Shown: positions 12,294 to 25,221, numbered from the stretch's first letter. The stretch is DNA of 64,000 nucleotides from Pocillopora verrucosa (GCF_036669915.1 NC_089313.1:12158011-12222010); one strand, 5' to 3'. Program-made: numbers and translations. Notes: generated by a model from the sequence alone, not told the origin.

Positions 12294-15200
12294 ATGTATC
12301 TCAGTGAAGGCAAAATGGAGTTTAGATCTCGCAAATTTTGGACCGAAGTCTTCGCGGAATTTTTGGCCACACTTCTGTTCCTGTTCATGGTCTGTGGCAC
12401 AGTGTTACCGTGGAATAACACTCCACCATCCGTTATACACATTGCTTTCAGTCATGGACTAAGTATAGCGACCTTAGCAATGGCGGTGTTTCACATTTCG
12501 GGCGGACAGCTCAACCCAGCCGTGACCATCAGCATGATGGCTGTTGGAAGGGTCTCAGTCTTAAAAGCTGTGTTCTTCATTATTGCCCAGTGTGCCGGAG
12601 GTAAGGTGTAATTGACACTGTTTGCAGACTGGGTAAGGATGCATATGGATGTTTGTTCTAGCGCTTCTCTAGAGCAAGATCGATATAAGGTTTAAAGCGT
12701 TTGAAATGAACTGAATAGATTATTTGAAAGCAGCTTTTAACATTTCAAGCTCCAAGGGATCACAGATTTCGCAAGGTCTTCACGCCCCCTCCAACCACAG
12801 ATCTACTCCTATTGATCAATCGGCTAAACTACTTACAGCTGGATTTAGTCAAAGCTTTCAATCATCTATGTTATTAACCATTTTTTGTGAGCCAAGTTGA
12901 AACGGTAACACTTCAAAAGTCATATCGTGACAATGCAGAGTACTAATGACGTTTACCTTAAGGATTTTTAATCCGGTCGTTCTATTAGATTATATGAGTG
13001 GTTCTGCTAAATGGTGGAACTGCCACAGAAATTTTGCTCCTATACTCTTACATTTTGCGAGGAAATCAGACCAAGCTGCTTTCGAGTCACTTTTTTTTTA
13101 CTATACTGAATGTAATGAACGAAAAAATAACAAATAATCACTTACGCGCTAAAACAATGAAAACAACCCTTGTGGGAATAATTTGTGCTATGCAATCACT
13201 CAAGCGAAGGTCAGGAAATGACTGATCTTATGAAAGGAACATCGTAATATCCAAAGTTGTTTCGAGATCTTTTACCAAATAGCGTTTGAAGGAAAAGTGT
13301 AGAAAAAGATTAACTCGTATCCGATCATTAGAAAGTTTTTGAGAGATTGCGCACGGTCAGAGAAACCTGAAGCACAGTTTTTTTTTTATCTTCGGCTATT
13401 ACCGACTTTAAGCATCACTTTCTTCAGCTAAATATGAAAGGAGTGTCTATTATCGCTTTGATATGACACAAATATACTGCGAGCTGGCCTTCGTGCGTTT
13501 GTTGCTCGGCGGATAAGCCTAGATAAGTACCTCCGCCTGGCCGCCTCGTCTCTATCAGCTTTGAGCATAAAATCACAAGGTTCAAAAGAGATTCCTAATA
13601 GGCTAAACCCTGAAGTATAATATGGGTCTGTGTCGACCAAGTTTTAAAGGGAAGAAAATTTTTTAAAGCCCGACAAACCTCCTGGCAATAAGGCAAAGTT
13701 GGGCTGTCGTTTTACCGAATGTAGTGCTTTCAAATAAAAATGCAAAAGTCTTGAGATCATGACGGAAAATTGCTCAGCCTTGATTCAAATCAATAACATG
13801 CCACAATCACTCATGCGGTAACTTAATTAACACTGCTAAGGCACCGGAACATATGATAAAATTAAGAACTTCACTTCTAATACATAATTTTACAGCCCAA
13901 TCAGTTTTTGCTGACGAAAGGAAGAACTTCTGGTAAGTTTTCTCTAATGATACGTCAGTGAAAGAAAAGGGCGCAATGCTCTGAGCGACATATCTATTAC
14001 ATACAGAAACACGTCGATATTTTAGGAATAGCGTGACAAAACTTTGACTTTTCGCACACAATCGTCAAGAGGGTAAAATCAAGCCGGAATATGATTAAGT
14101 CGAAACATACACGACATTACAGTTTTAGAAGTCACTGTAAAAGCTGCTTTTCGAATCAAAACATCGACGTTTTAAACTTTGCCCATAAATTAATCTTATT
14201 CGAATAACAGCCTACACTGACTAACTTTTTTCATATATTGCAAAATAAATTTTAGCAGAGCTCAGAGACCCATTTTAACAACTTCGGTTATCAAAAATGG
14301 CACAAATTGCCACTGAGATCGTCTTTTCATAAAATGATGGCTTTGCAAATTTAGATTAATCCTACTCGAAAACAAAGCACATAAGTTTTATATTTTTTAA
14401 TTATTTTTTTCTTCACTAGAAATGATTTTTCTGTTTGAAACCCACTTTGCCGCTGCCACGTTGACGTTCAATAGGCAACTTTTTAATCTTGGCTCAGGGC
14501 AAATGTCCAACATCCGTCCCATGATGTTTTTATGCAGACTAGCTTAAAGAGTACCCCATTTACACCGGCAAAACACGTTTAGTTAAACAGGATTTAACTG
14601 AATGAAACTCAAAAACAGAGAGCTGAAAGATCGAATTTTCCATAAGATTCAAGTAGTCAATAACTTGTATGTTCAATGTACTACATTTGAAGTCGTCAAA
14701 CATCGGTTCAAGCAGCCTTTACGAAGAAAAGAAAAGCAATTATGTTTAAGAAAACAGCTTTAAAACCTGTTAAAGCTTTAGTGTGAATGGGGTATAGGAT
14801 AGAGGAACAGGAAAATGTAAAAACATGTTGTGATTTCGGCGGCCCTCTACCACAGCCGGCCAACAGGTTATGCAAATTTTCCAAAATTCCACCTAACAAC
14901 GCACATGGAGAAGGCGGAGCTCATTTGACATTAAACGGGTGTCGCTATGTTTGGAAAAATACAAGAAAGAGGAAGTTAAGTGAGAGCTGACTCAATTTTA
15001 CCCAGCACTCTCTAAATGATAAATTCAAGGGGCCGAAAAAGTTCACCTAAACGTCACCTGTTATTAGCGGTCCTTTACCAAAGACCTAACGAGAAGGCTC
15101 TTCCACCCAAATTTAAAAACCAACTTACTTTAACAGGGGGCGTTTCGAGCGTTAGCCCTCTGTCTTTCGTTCTGACGAACGGTTAACGCTTAAAATGTCA

Positions 15201-16815
15201 GCTTCAGAAACTCTGTGGTGGCCAATATCAACTCACTCGATAAACCAAATATCCCCCATCCCCACCCCCACCGACGCAGCACCACAGTTTCCTGATAAAT
15301 GTACTCCCTATAAAACTATAACAGTAGCCAAAGAAGAGACATCGGCTAAACAATGTCATAACACAAAGACGGCTGAAAACTGATACAGCTTCATAAACAG
15401 TTTATACCTCAAAATGATAGTCCATCTGATTAATTTCTCGATGTTCTGTTATTTTGTAGCTATTTGTGGAGCAGCTATAGTTTACTACATGACCCCAACT
15501 GATTCTATTGGCTCATTGGGTGTCACAGCTCCTTCAAATGGTGTCTCTACTGCGCAGGCGTTTGGAGTGGAACTCATGCTGACTTTCATATTGGTTTTTG
15601 TGATATTCGCTGCGACCGACCCCAACAGGGGTATGGCAGGATATGGGGTACCGCTGGCCATAGGGATTTGTGTGTTCATTTGTCTCATGCATGGGGTAAG
15701 GAACAGCTCCAACATGCGATGTCATAGTAGAAGACTAGGGAAGAAAAGTCTTATCAAAGCCTGAGCGACTAAGAGAACAAGAATCGCCATAACTTCTCGG
15801 AGCTTGACTTGTTTTTTAGCTTTTGTAAGAAATGTGAGAAGAGAAAGGCTTTACAAAATCTTGAAGACTTTGAAGGAAATACACGACTAACTCTTGCACT
15901 ATTCATATTGCAGATTCCTTCATCTGGAGCCAGCTTAAATCCAGCTCGTTCTCTTGGTCCTGCCGTTGTTATGAATTTGTGGAGAGACCATTGGGTGAGT
16001 AATCCTCTCGGCTGTCAATCCTAGAAGGGCGGCAAATGATTTGTTGACGACTTCTCCCTTACGTAATAAATACAACTGTTAGGTTAAGAGCAGAAAGTCA
16101 ACTATCATCTGCCTCCAGCAAAACTCGAAGAAGTGCTAGGATCAGCTTCGAAACTTTGCCACGCAAGATAGTAAAAAGATGTAAATAGTTTAAGATTGCG
16201 ATTACACGCAAGGAAGAGAAGTTTAATTAAGTCATACGAGCAGCGCGCGAATCACTAAGGGGGGGAGGGTGAGTGAAGAGACAATATTGTTATACACCTG
16301 CGGTTTCCGTTGCTCTAAAGACAGACGATTGTGATAAGCTGATTAGTAATCGCGTGACCTTTTATATATTGAAATGTTTCCCGCTCGGGATATAATTTTG
16401 ACATCCTGTATTGATTGTAGCCTGATATTTTTGAAGCTCTTTTCTCTGAAATTCTCGACGATTCCAGACAACTTGTAGCTAGCACTCGGCTAGTATTTGA
16501 AAGAAGAGAAGCTTGAAGCTGAAAAACAGCGCTTTTCTACTGAATCGAAAAAGAAATCTTCAATCTACTTTAACGAGTATTTCTGTAAGTTCAAGTCTTC
16601 GGTGGCTATGTGCACTGAAAATAACCAACTCATAGTTTCCTATGCTTTAACAGATTTACTGGGTGGCACCCACTCTCGGCGGTCTCCTGGCAACGTGCAC
16701 CTACAAGCTGTTTTTCGCCCAGAGGAGAAACAACCAAAACACTTTGGAAGATGATAATTACAATGTGGAACTCAACGACAACGATACATCGAAGTTTATG
16801 ATCTCCCCTTTGTAA
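12294..16815 (+). CDS. Aquaporin 2 of 3 (unusual H/L/A/R filter)
   Basis: Second tandem MIP-family channel. Exons: 12294-12600, 15460-15695, 15914-15994, 16654-16815; phases 1,0,0; 261 residues. The NPA boxes are intact at 74-76 (GGQLNPAVT) and 190-192 (GASLNPARS). Aligned to AQP1, the filter positions are H54 (usually Phe), L178 (usually His), A187 (usually Cys) and R193. The ar/R filter is therefore H/L/A/R, nearer the AQP8-type pattern (His, Ile, small residue, Arg) than an orthodox water channel, although the rest of the protein is classical. The C-terminal tail is polar and asparagine/aspartate-rich. First ATG used; an in-frame ATG at 12315 is an alternative. AATAAA follows at 17011. Altered substrate range is inference from the filter only. 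Confidence 0.92.
12601..15459 (+). other. Intron 1 of aquaporin 2
   Basis: A 2.86 kb intron. Apart from the dispersed repeat near 15134-15320 nothing was recognised; the open frames inside are short and unsupported. Confidence 0.7.
15134..15320. repeat. Dispersed repeat, family R1, copy 1
   Basis: It starts with a foldback head (GCGTTTCGAGCGTTAGCCC, then an inverted copy after GTTCTGACGAA). It continues with the tract CTCTGTGGTGGCCAAT and ends near GCAGCACCACAGTTTC. The same order of motifs recurs near 22735 and 46318, so it is a mobile or formerly mobile family. Confidence 0.65.
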
Positions 16816-17010
16816 TTGATCAGCGGTCTCAGTCGGTCCCAACTAGATAAAATAATTAGTTGGAAGTGGATACGAAATCTGAGTGAAGTGCTCTCTGAAC
16901 TCGCGTGCTTACATGTATCTAGATGAGCCCTTTTACTCCTAAGATCCTTTTATAAATTCTCTGCACTGTTTGCCACTTTATTTCTCATAGCTTTAGCTCT
17001 GAGAGATTGG

Positions 17011-17016
17011 AATAAA
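17011..17016 (+). terminator. Poly(A) signal, aquaporin 2
   Basis: AATAAA about 196 bases after the aquaporin 2 stop codon. Confidence 0.5.
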
Positions 17017-18762
17017 TCAGAAGAACCCCTTGTTTTGACTTGTTGATATTTTTTCCTCACACCTTCCTCCAAAATAATGTATTAACATCTGCAAGGAGAA
17101 ATTACGTTTGGGTCACACCTTAGAGTGAAAAGTTTTGAAAACAATAACCCCTTTTAGGCGTACACTTATCTGAAAAAAAACAACTTGAATATTGAGATAT
17201 GGTTCAAAGCGTTAAAAAAAAAGCTTTATCTGCACTATTAGAAAAGTAAAAGGTTTTTAGATGTTGCTATTTTAACTCTGTTAGATTTTTTTTTGGAACT
17301 TTATGAAGAGTTTGTCTGAAACAAAGTTTTTTTTGCAGGAGAAAACATTTTGAGTAGTGCCAATGTATACGAAGGAAAAAGCTCAGAAAAAGATTGAAGC
17401 TTTCAATCTTTGGTTCTCAGTCTTCAGTTAGGAAGAAGTTATCCTGAGAGAAAGACTTGTCCCATCAAAACAACTCATCTGTTACGAAATGACCAGACGC
17501 ACACGTGTATCATGAGTCGTTTTTTTGTACGTTGTGATACCACGCGAGGCATCTGCAGTTGCGCAGATGCTAGGGTCGGCAAGAGACTTAATTTCCCCCC
17601 ATATATTTCTCTGTAGTTCCTTAGCTTAAATACCTTAAAGGCCAACGGGTTTGCATATCCTGCCAAGAAGATAATCTTTTTTAAGCAAAGTTTATACTGG
17701 CCTATTCCAGGCGTTGAGTCGGTAAAACGAAGTACGATTGTACACGGCGCGATAGCAACGGAGGAATGAAAAAACGAGGGAGGCTTGGGTCGAGTTGCGT
17801 AATGTTCTCCACGATACCCGACCCAAGCCTCCAAGACTCCTTTGTTTTCGCGCTGTCGCTATTATCGCGCTGGTCACTATTTCGCTCCATTTTCTTTCAC
17901 TAACTGAACGCCTGGAACAGGTAAAGTTCAAAAACGGTTCTAAAGCTAATTTTCTCCTTTTTTCCGCGTTTGCATCTGTACGAGTATTTAGACTTACCCT
18001 GTAAAAAGCGTACAATTTTCATACATATTTCGTTTGACTATTGGTCAAAAAAGCCCCTTGGAAAGTAATTAATTCAAACCATGCCTTCAGAAACACAATA
18101 CAGCCGCTGCAACTACCATTGTTATAAAAAAAGGAAATTATAAAAAACTCAGCCACAATAACTTTTATCCCGCATGTCCTTGCTAAACCATCGAGAATCT
18201 GTGTGCAGTTTCGTACAGAAACATTAGTTATTTTCATTACCTTCCTGCACTTTCTTTATACCATGCTCAGTACGAGGGCTTCAATATACTAGAAAATAAA
18301 CCGTAGACAGAGAAAGTTGGAGAACGTATTTCCTTCCACAAAATTATCAACATTCATAATTTCATTGATTTGAAAAACCAACACTGACAAACGTTTCTAT
18401 AGCGATTGCAAATATACCATAAACATTTCAGTTTAAGAATTTAAAATTATCTTGACTTCTATAAAAAGAAAATATATGCTATGTCAACTCGTAATTATTG
18501 ATGGTTAGTTTGATTGATTCGAAATTACGGAAACGAAAATATCAAGGTGACAAAGAGAGTTCTCTTAACTGACGGAGATTTATTGAAAGGAGAAAAACGT
18601 TTATGTTTAAAACAAGAGAATGATTTAATTTATATAGAAAACAAAGTAAAAACTAAAATAACACCCAATCCGAACGTGACCATGAAGGGTCTTATGATAA
18701 ACCGCAGGGAAACCTGAGACATAACTCAAACTGTATAGCCAAATGCGTTTAGTAGATCGGCC
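17017..18762. other. Intergenic between aquaporins 2 and 3
   Basis: Contains the foldback element at 17701-17921. The overlapping open frames on both strands around 17475-18015 are produced by that palindrome. No gene was recognised. Confidence 0.55.
17701..17921. mobile_element. Foldback (MITE-like) element, family F, copy 1
   Basis: A near-palindromic element. The left arm starts CCTATTCCAGGCGTTGAGT and the right arm ends ACTGAACGCCTGGAACAGG, with inner arms sharing GAGGCTTGGGTCG and its complement. A second copy is at 26783-26982. No coding capacity; probably a non-autonomous DNA transposon. The target-site duplication is not clear. Confidence 0.7.
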
Positions 18763-21700
18763 ATGACAGACTTCGCGCTCCGTAAGCGCAAATTTTGGAC
18801 ATGCGTTGGGGCAGAGTTCTTAGCGACAACAATTTTTGTTTTTGCGGTTAGCAGCTCGACACTAACCGTGCAAGGGGACGCTACGGTCGTTGTGTTGCAT
18901 GTCTCGCTTACTGCAGGTCTAACTGTGGCGACATTAGTGATGGCGACAGGACATTTAACGGGAGGCCTTATAAATCCCGCGCTAACAACTGCGCTAATGG
19001 CTACCAAAAAGATTTCGGTGTTAGAAGGAGTGTTTTACATAGTCGCGCAATTTCTTGGAGGTAGGTATACTGACGATTATTAGAAATTCAGTCGGCTCTC
19101 GGTAATTCGAACCTTCAAGGAAAATTGAAAAAGATTCGAGCTATGGGGAGTTAATGAGTGAGGACCATACATAAGAAAAACATCGGTGTTTATCATAATT
19201 CTGTTAAAACAATATATGTTTGTATCAAAATGTTCAGTATTATAGTATTGGAAAGTAGAACAAAAACGGAACGCTTTGAAGAAGGAGCTGAGTAGCAAAA
19301 CTGTACAGAAATACAATGCACCATAACTAAATGCATCCTAAACCAGAAAACCTGCACTGGGTGGATATTCCTTGTGCGTGATGCAAAGACAAAACAGGAA
19401 GATTTCTTGACTGATTGAAAACAAATTCAATGCGAGTACATCGTCGCATCGTTAAATCAGATAGACCATGCCTGACTTTTACAGAAGGAATCGAGTTACC
19501 GAGGATGAAATAACGGACTGAGAACCGGCCAAAAAATCGGATTTGGTTTCAAGTTATCGTGTAAAATCACGAGCTTTTTTTTTTTTTGATAGTAGTATTA
19601 TTGAAAAAAAAAAAAGGGTTTCTATGCTTCTTCTAAGACTAAGCGATGCTCTGTCTAATAAAATTATAAAAGATAAGCCTCCGTTTGAAACTTCCGCGTC
19701 GGAGTGTTTTGACTTAAAAAGATTCACGAACGAGCAACTGGAAAAGAATACAAAGAAGCCCTCTTTAAATTTGATGCAAAATGTTGAACGTCCTTTTGCG
19801 TCTTTTAGATTTAAAAAAATGTTTATAGTAAAAAAGACATGTTTTCCCTTTTTCAGAAGTAAAGAATGCATTTGGATTTCGTGCAATTATCTGGGTTCTA
19901 GACAACAATTATAATACGTAACCTTCAGAAAGAAAGAAAAATCTGTCACTGAGCATACGGAGTTGATTTATGGCAAGGCTTCACAAAAGCTTTTGGTCTC
20001 GGCAAATCTTTTTGTCGGGCTGTAAACAACATCTCACAACACGATCCAACAATGTTGTAAAATATTGCGTGCGTTTTGCCGGGCCTTAAGAGCATATCTT
20101 TAAAAAAACAGAAGACTCCAGTCATTAACCAGATTAAAGAATGCAAGAGGTTAAGCCATGGCAGCAATGTTTCCTACGAAGAAATGAAAAAAATCCTAAG
20201 TACCTCAACTTAACACAAATCGATTTATCAATGGAATGAAGACTGAGGTTATGGTTCAGTTCATCTTCAGTTGTATGATTTAAACATCGCTCACGAGTTG
20301 GCTCCTTGAGTTTTGAAAGGATAGAAAGCAGAGAGATAAAAAATTCCAAATTGAAGAAATTTTATACTTTGTGATTCATTGATTTCATGGTTTTATTGAA
20401 TGAAAGAAGAGAAGTAATGAAAGATTGAAAAGCACAAAATTACTTGCCGAACTAAATACTTCATATTTCATCTCCAGTTTAGCTAGACGGGTGAAACAAA
20501 AGGTAATTTAGGACATTTCAATATCAGATAGGCTGTTTCCGTCGTGTGTTTACATTGTGCTTACAGTGGATTCTGAGTTTTGGCGAAAACCAATTTAATT
20601 ACCTCGTTGAGCCGGAGACGGTGAATTCAAAACTCGAGGGAAAACATGGGAAGAACACAGTTATCATTCATCTTAAATTCTTCATCCTCCCTTAAATAGA
20701 AAACGATTTAGTGTCAATTTCGACGGTAACGCTTTGACGTCAGTGATAGATACGTTTAATAAATGTTTTCCATTTGATCACGGAAAGTTGAGGATACACA
20801 GTTCTCTTGTAAATTCACCGAGAGAGTATGCCACTTTGTTTCTTGGACTTCAGGTCTGTTCCACGCCGAATGTAAATTAATTCACGACCATGTCACAGAC
20901 AATATATATCTCACTAAAAAACATAAGCTCTCACAAATCACAGAAAAGGTATCTTTCCAATCTATAAATGGATCTCCCGCTAAAGCACCAATCAGAAGCG
21001 TTCGTATGCAATTTGCCAAACTCCTTAGATTACAATTTACATTCAGAGCGTGCCAAAAAGCACAATACTGCACTTTGACATGAGATTAGTTAAAATTTCG
21101 GCATCTTTGAATTTCTGTTCGTTATCTTGCTCAACAACGTGTCCCATTTCTTCATCGATGGCAGAATAGCGTCATATACAAACGCATGTTGTGAATTATG
21201 ATAAAAGGGCAAATTTCCGTTTCCGTACATTTGCAAACAGCTTGAATAAATAGAATCGTGTTTGAAAAAATAAATAAAGCCACCAAAAGACAAAATTTAG
21301 GAAAACGTTCATATGTTTAAAGTTATCATGCAAATTATTTGATAAACATTCAGTAATTGCTCGGAGGACAGAAGAAAGACCATAATTTCCAATCAAAGAT
21401 GGAAGAAAAAATGGTCAAAATTTCGAGCCAGTATCTTGTGACGTAAATAATGGTTTTGATGTTTGAAGTTTCTAAGGACTGGGCAAGGTTGGATACCGAA
21501 AATTTTTAAGAACCGAAAGCATGAACAAACGAATGAATGAACAAACAAAGGATTGCTCCACGAAGAAGCGAAAGACGGAACAAAGGGACGAGTAAGCGAG
21601 CAATGAAAACAGTGACCGATCAAACGAACGAACAACCGACTCACCGATGAAAAACAAACCAACTCGATGAACGTTTCTTTTCACCAGCGTGTAAGCCATT

Positions 21701-24700
21701 TACTGACAAAACAAGACCCATCCACTAACTGAACGAGCACCCAACTCACGAACAGCACGAAATAAAAAGAGATTGTGCCACTATCCTCCCAACACCGCGC
21801 ACAACAAATTGATCGACAGTCAGCACTAAAAAAGGTTAACAATGTGCCAGTTTTTCGATAAAAGAGGCTATCCTGTTTTTGTCGTTCAAGTGGGCAAACC
21901 ACCGCGCCAAAAAAATTGATCGACAGTCAACACTAAAAACGGCTGGCAATGTGCCAGTTTTCCATAAACGTGGCTATCCTGTTTCTGTCGTTCAAGCGGG
22001 CAACCACCGCGCCCAACAAATTGATCGACAATCAGCACTAAAACGGCTAACAGTGTGCCAGTTTTTCGATAAACGTGGCTATCCTGTTTCTTTCGCAGAA
22101 GCGGGCCACCACCGCGCCTTACAAATTTATCGACATTCAGCACCACAAACGGCGCAGAAGGAAAATGCTCATCGCATTCCAGTCACTCACATTTTACCCT
22201 CACAACCACGTAGTTAAATCTATCATTCTTGAAAACTTTAAATTACTTCAAAGCGATTCAAAGCCTTGTGCCATCTTTTCGCAACCTCCAATAAGTTCAT
22301 TCAAACGCGAATGACCAACCTGAAGCTTTCAAATGCGCTCGCTCACGTTACAAAACTTTTCCTTTCATTCACAACGTAGAGGAAATGTCGGAACCAAAGA
22401 GATCCATTAAGATCACGGATCACTTCACTTGCACCTCCGCCAATGTCATCTATTGCATAATTTGCATTTAAACCAGTCGCTATACAATTTAATCTACCTT
22501 ACCATTCTAAGCAACATATGGTAGTTTGCAGCCTTCCCCTACATCTAGGCAGTTTAGAAAGCCGCAAAACTTTAGAACAAAAATTTATGTTTCATATCGG
22601 CACTTTATCGGCAACTAGCGCTTTTCATTCAACTTATTTATTCTTGTTTTTCCTGTCACCATGTTCCCACCAACGCGTAGCACCATTTTCTGCATATAAA
22701 CACAAACACAACCCGCAACTCCTCTAATCACTCTGACGAAGTGACGACGCGCTAACGCTCGAAACGTTAGCTTTTAAACTCTTTACGGTGGCCAATTTAC
22801 GTTCTCAACTCAGTTGCTAATACTTAGTTTCACTGAAAGAAATTGTCAGTCAGCCAACGGCTGAGCAAACGCGCTGACATTGCCGACACACCCAAACATC
22901 CAGCCATGTCTGTTACAGTGTTTTTCAAATCATGTGGTCTGTTTTCCACTCAGATGGTTTTGGAAGTACCGTAGATAACTGAACTGTCTCTTTCTATCAG
23001 CGATTTTAGGAGCAGCACTTCTATATGGTCTGACACCTGGCAAAATGCGCGGGGCACTGGGAGCGACCACAATCAGTAGCGACCTTAGTGCTAGCCAAGC
23101 CTTTGGACTGGAGCTCCTTCTCACGTTTGTGTTGGTGTTTACCATATTTGCCGCTACTGATCCGGGCAGGGAACTTCGAGGATACGACATACCGCTGTCC
23201 ATAGGAGTGTGTGTGTTCATCTGTCACATGTGCGGGGTAGGTGTAGAAATATTTTAAATAAAACTTTTTTCCTTTCCATTTTTACAATGGGTATGAGCTC
23301 GCCAGGTGACATAGCATTGCATAGCTGAGATTGTGCATAGCTCGCACGAAGATAGACTCCAAAAACGAAGTTGACAAAGCTCTTTTTGAGAGGAAGTGAC
23401 TCAGATACTTCTTGTTGAAGGGGCTATCGAGTATTGCGTGACGTCACGTTCGTTTGTTTGAGCTTTAGAATCACGAGCGTACATACTTGAACGTGGAGGT
23501 TGTTGTGGAAGATCGTCATTTGAGGACGAAAGATTTGTATTCGGTGTTCTTTCCTTTATGAATTAAAGTCCTTTAAAACTTTGACTTTAAAATCGTTGTT
23601 ATTTGAAAGCAACGCTCATCGTTCGTTTAGGGCGGTAACTCATGCTTTTAGTACTTACTTGGGGTATTCAGAACGAACCTTGGTTTTATTTTTAGCCGTT
23701 GCAATTGCACGCAGAGAAATCAAAAGACCCATTATCTTGTTTAAGAGGAAGTTCATTAAAAAAAAAAGAATCATGCTAGCTTATTATTAAAATCATGGAA
23801 GCTATCACCATCGCCACAACTGTCGACACTGACCGGTTTCCGTTAAGGTTAACTCAACACTCCTCACTTCGAGAACGAAGCAATATGAGTAACGTTTGGT
23901 TACTTCGTGTTCTTTCTTAGATTCCTCTCACTGGCTGCAGCATGAACCCCGCCAGGTCTCTCGGTCCTGCCCTAATTAGAAACTTCTGGAAAGACCACTG
24001 GGTAAGAGAGGATGTCTGATCAGCTTATAATCAAAACTATAACAAAATTCTCGAATGTGATTGGTTATCACCAGCCCGATTTGCGCACTAATAGGACAGT
24101 GTACGCGTCATGCTTGTAATTGGACAGTGTAATAGAACAGCTAGAGGGACAGTTAACACGTCATGCCGGTGTAAGTGGACAGAACGCGTCATGTGCGCGC
24201 GCTGTTGTCTCGCATTTCGCAAAGTTTATTGTTGTTGTAGTATTTTTTTAATGAAAACGTATCACCAATGTCTACATTCTTTCTCATATTTTGTCATAGT
24301 TATGATTAATTGCTAACAGGACTTCGTATCGTCCATCAATCAATACTGGTGATTAACAAATCGGACTCCCACTTCGCGATCGCCCGATTTTGATAAACAC
24401 TGGTATGATTACAGACCGAACTGGACTCCACTCGGTCCTACTACCATCATTAATCACATTAAATGTGAAGTCTCCTTAATAGTAGTATTCCGGACAGCTG
24501 AGGTCTTCCCGAGAGGGGTCTCGAGAAGCCAATGAACCCCTGCTTCCTATTACCAGTGAGATCAAAATAAGATTCCCCCCAGTAGACAATCTGCCATCAC
24601 GTCTGGTTTGTGAGCACAAGTTAGTTGCTCATTTTCCTTACGGCAAGTCGATAAAACGAGGGAGAATATCGTGTGTTCCAAAACTACCTTCTACGAAGCT

Positions 24701-25221
24701 ATGCTAATCCTGTCTAAATTCGTTCAGCCTCATTTAGCCCTACTGACTTTTGGGCCTCAGTTTTGAAACAAATAGTTTAAGCTATTCGTAGTAAGATAAG
24801 CACTGACCCAAACTCAACCGTCATGAAAAGTGATGCTAACCAGAACTGGTTCATCGAGTTTCCAACAATTGGGTACAGATGATTGTTTAGGGTGAAAAAA
24901 AGGTAAGACTTAAGGAAACTCCACTTGTTAGGAGCGAGGGGTGAGCTTCACAATTCACCAAAAGGAGATAGTGACGGGCCAAACTTCGAGCAAAAAAAAA
25001 GGTGCAATTCTCAAGGGTCCATTTTGTGCTCTCAACTTAAAAGATACACTGTAAGTACGTTGAAGACAGATGCAGCTTCTAATTTTGTCAACTTGCTTTT
25101 TTATTTTTTCTCCCCCTCTTTCAAGGTTTACTGGGTCGGTCCCGTACCAGGAGGAATTATAGCGGCATTCTTGTATGAATACGTCTTCTCCACAAGGAGT
25201 GCTGGAGTTTCTCCAGCTTAA
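18763..25221 (+). CDS. Aquaporin 3 of 3 (Ala at the H2 filter position)
   Basis: Third tandem MIP-family channel. Exons: 18763-19060, 23001-23236, 23921-24001, 25126-25221; phases 1,0,0; 236 residues, with a shorter C-terminal tail than its neighbours. The NPA boxes are at 71-73 (GGLINPALT) and 187-189 (GCSMNPARS). The filter aligned to AQP1 is A51, H175, C184 and R190. The large aromatic that normally narrows the pore is replaced by alanine, so the constriction may be wider. Exon 2 is 236 bases, exactly as in the other two genes. The minus-strand frames at 18726-19007 and 22930-23227 are shadows of exons 1 and 2. AATAAA follows at 25532. It is tail to tail with HAUS7. Confidence 0.92.
21790..22165. 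repeat. Minisatellite, unit 105-107 bases, about 3.5 copies
   Basis: The landmark ATTGATCGACAG occurs at 21808, 21915 and 22020, with a mutated fourth copy at 22125, so spacings are 107, 105 and 105. Each unit also contains GTGCCAGTTTTTCGATAAA and GGCTATCCTGTTT. Because 105 is divisible by three, the array is open in a frame on each strand, giving repetitive peptides that are probably not made. Confidence 0.85.
22735..22810. repeat. Dispersed repeat, family R1, copy 2 (core)
   Basis: Shares GCTAACGCTCGAAACGTTAG and the CTCTTTACGGTGGCCAATTTAC tract with the copy at 46318. Confidence 0.65.
24030..24465. repeat. Dispersed repeat, family R2, copy 1
   Basis: The right half (TAACAGGACTTC..., GGACTCCCACTT..., GGACTCCACTCGGTCCTAC) matches 37540-37712 in order and spacing. 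The left half has spaced GGACAGTGTA words. It lies in intron 3 of aquaporin 3. Confidence 0.65.

Larger units (their letters stand above)
19061..23000 (+). other. Intron 1 of aquaporin 3
   Basis: A 3.94 kb intron. It holds a 105-107-base minisatellite (21790-22165), a stretch rich in GAACGAACAAA-type words (about 21520-21660) and an R1 repeat core (22735-22810). The 110-123-codon frames on both strands at 19543-19914 are AT-rich and unsupported. Confidence 0.7.

Noticed and set aside
17475..18015. Overlapping open frames of 60-120 codons on both strands
   Set aside because: They are produced by the palindromic foldback element at 17701-17921.
19543..19914. 123-codon plus and 110-codon minus frames over the same DNA
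   Set aside because: AT-rich lysine/phenylalanine composition, inside an aquaporin intron, no similarity and no matching splice sites.
21472..21699. Serine/phenylalanine-rich minus-strand frames
   Set aside because: They come from degenerate GAACGAACAAA-type repeats; low complexity.
21790..22165. Regularly spaced repeats resembling a CRISPR array
   Set aside because: The whole 105-107-base unit is repeated, with no unique spacers, and the genome is animal; it is a minisatellite.
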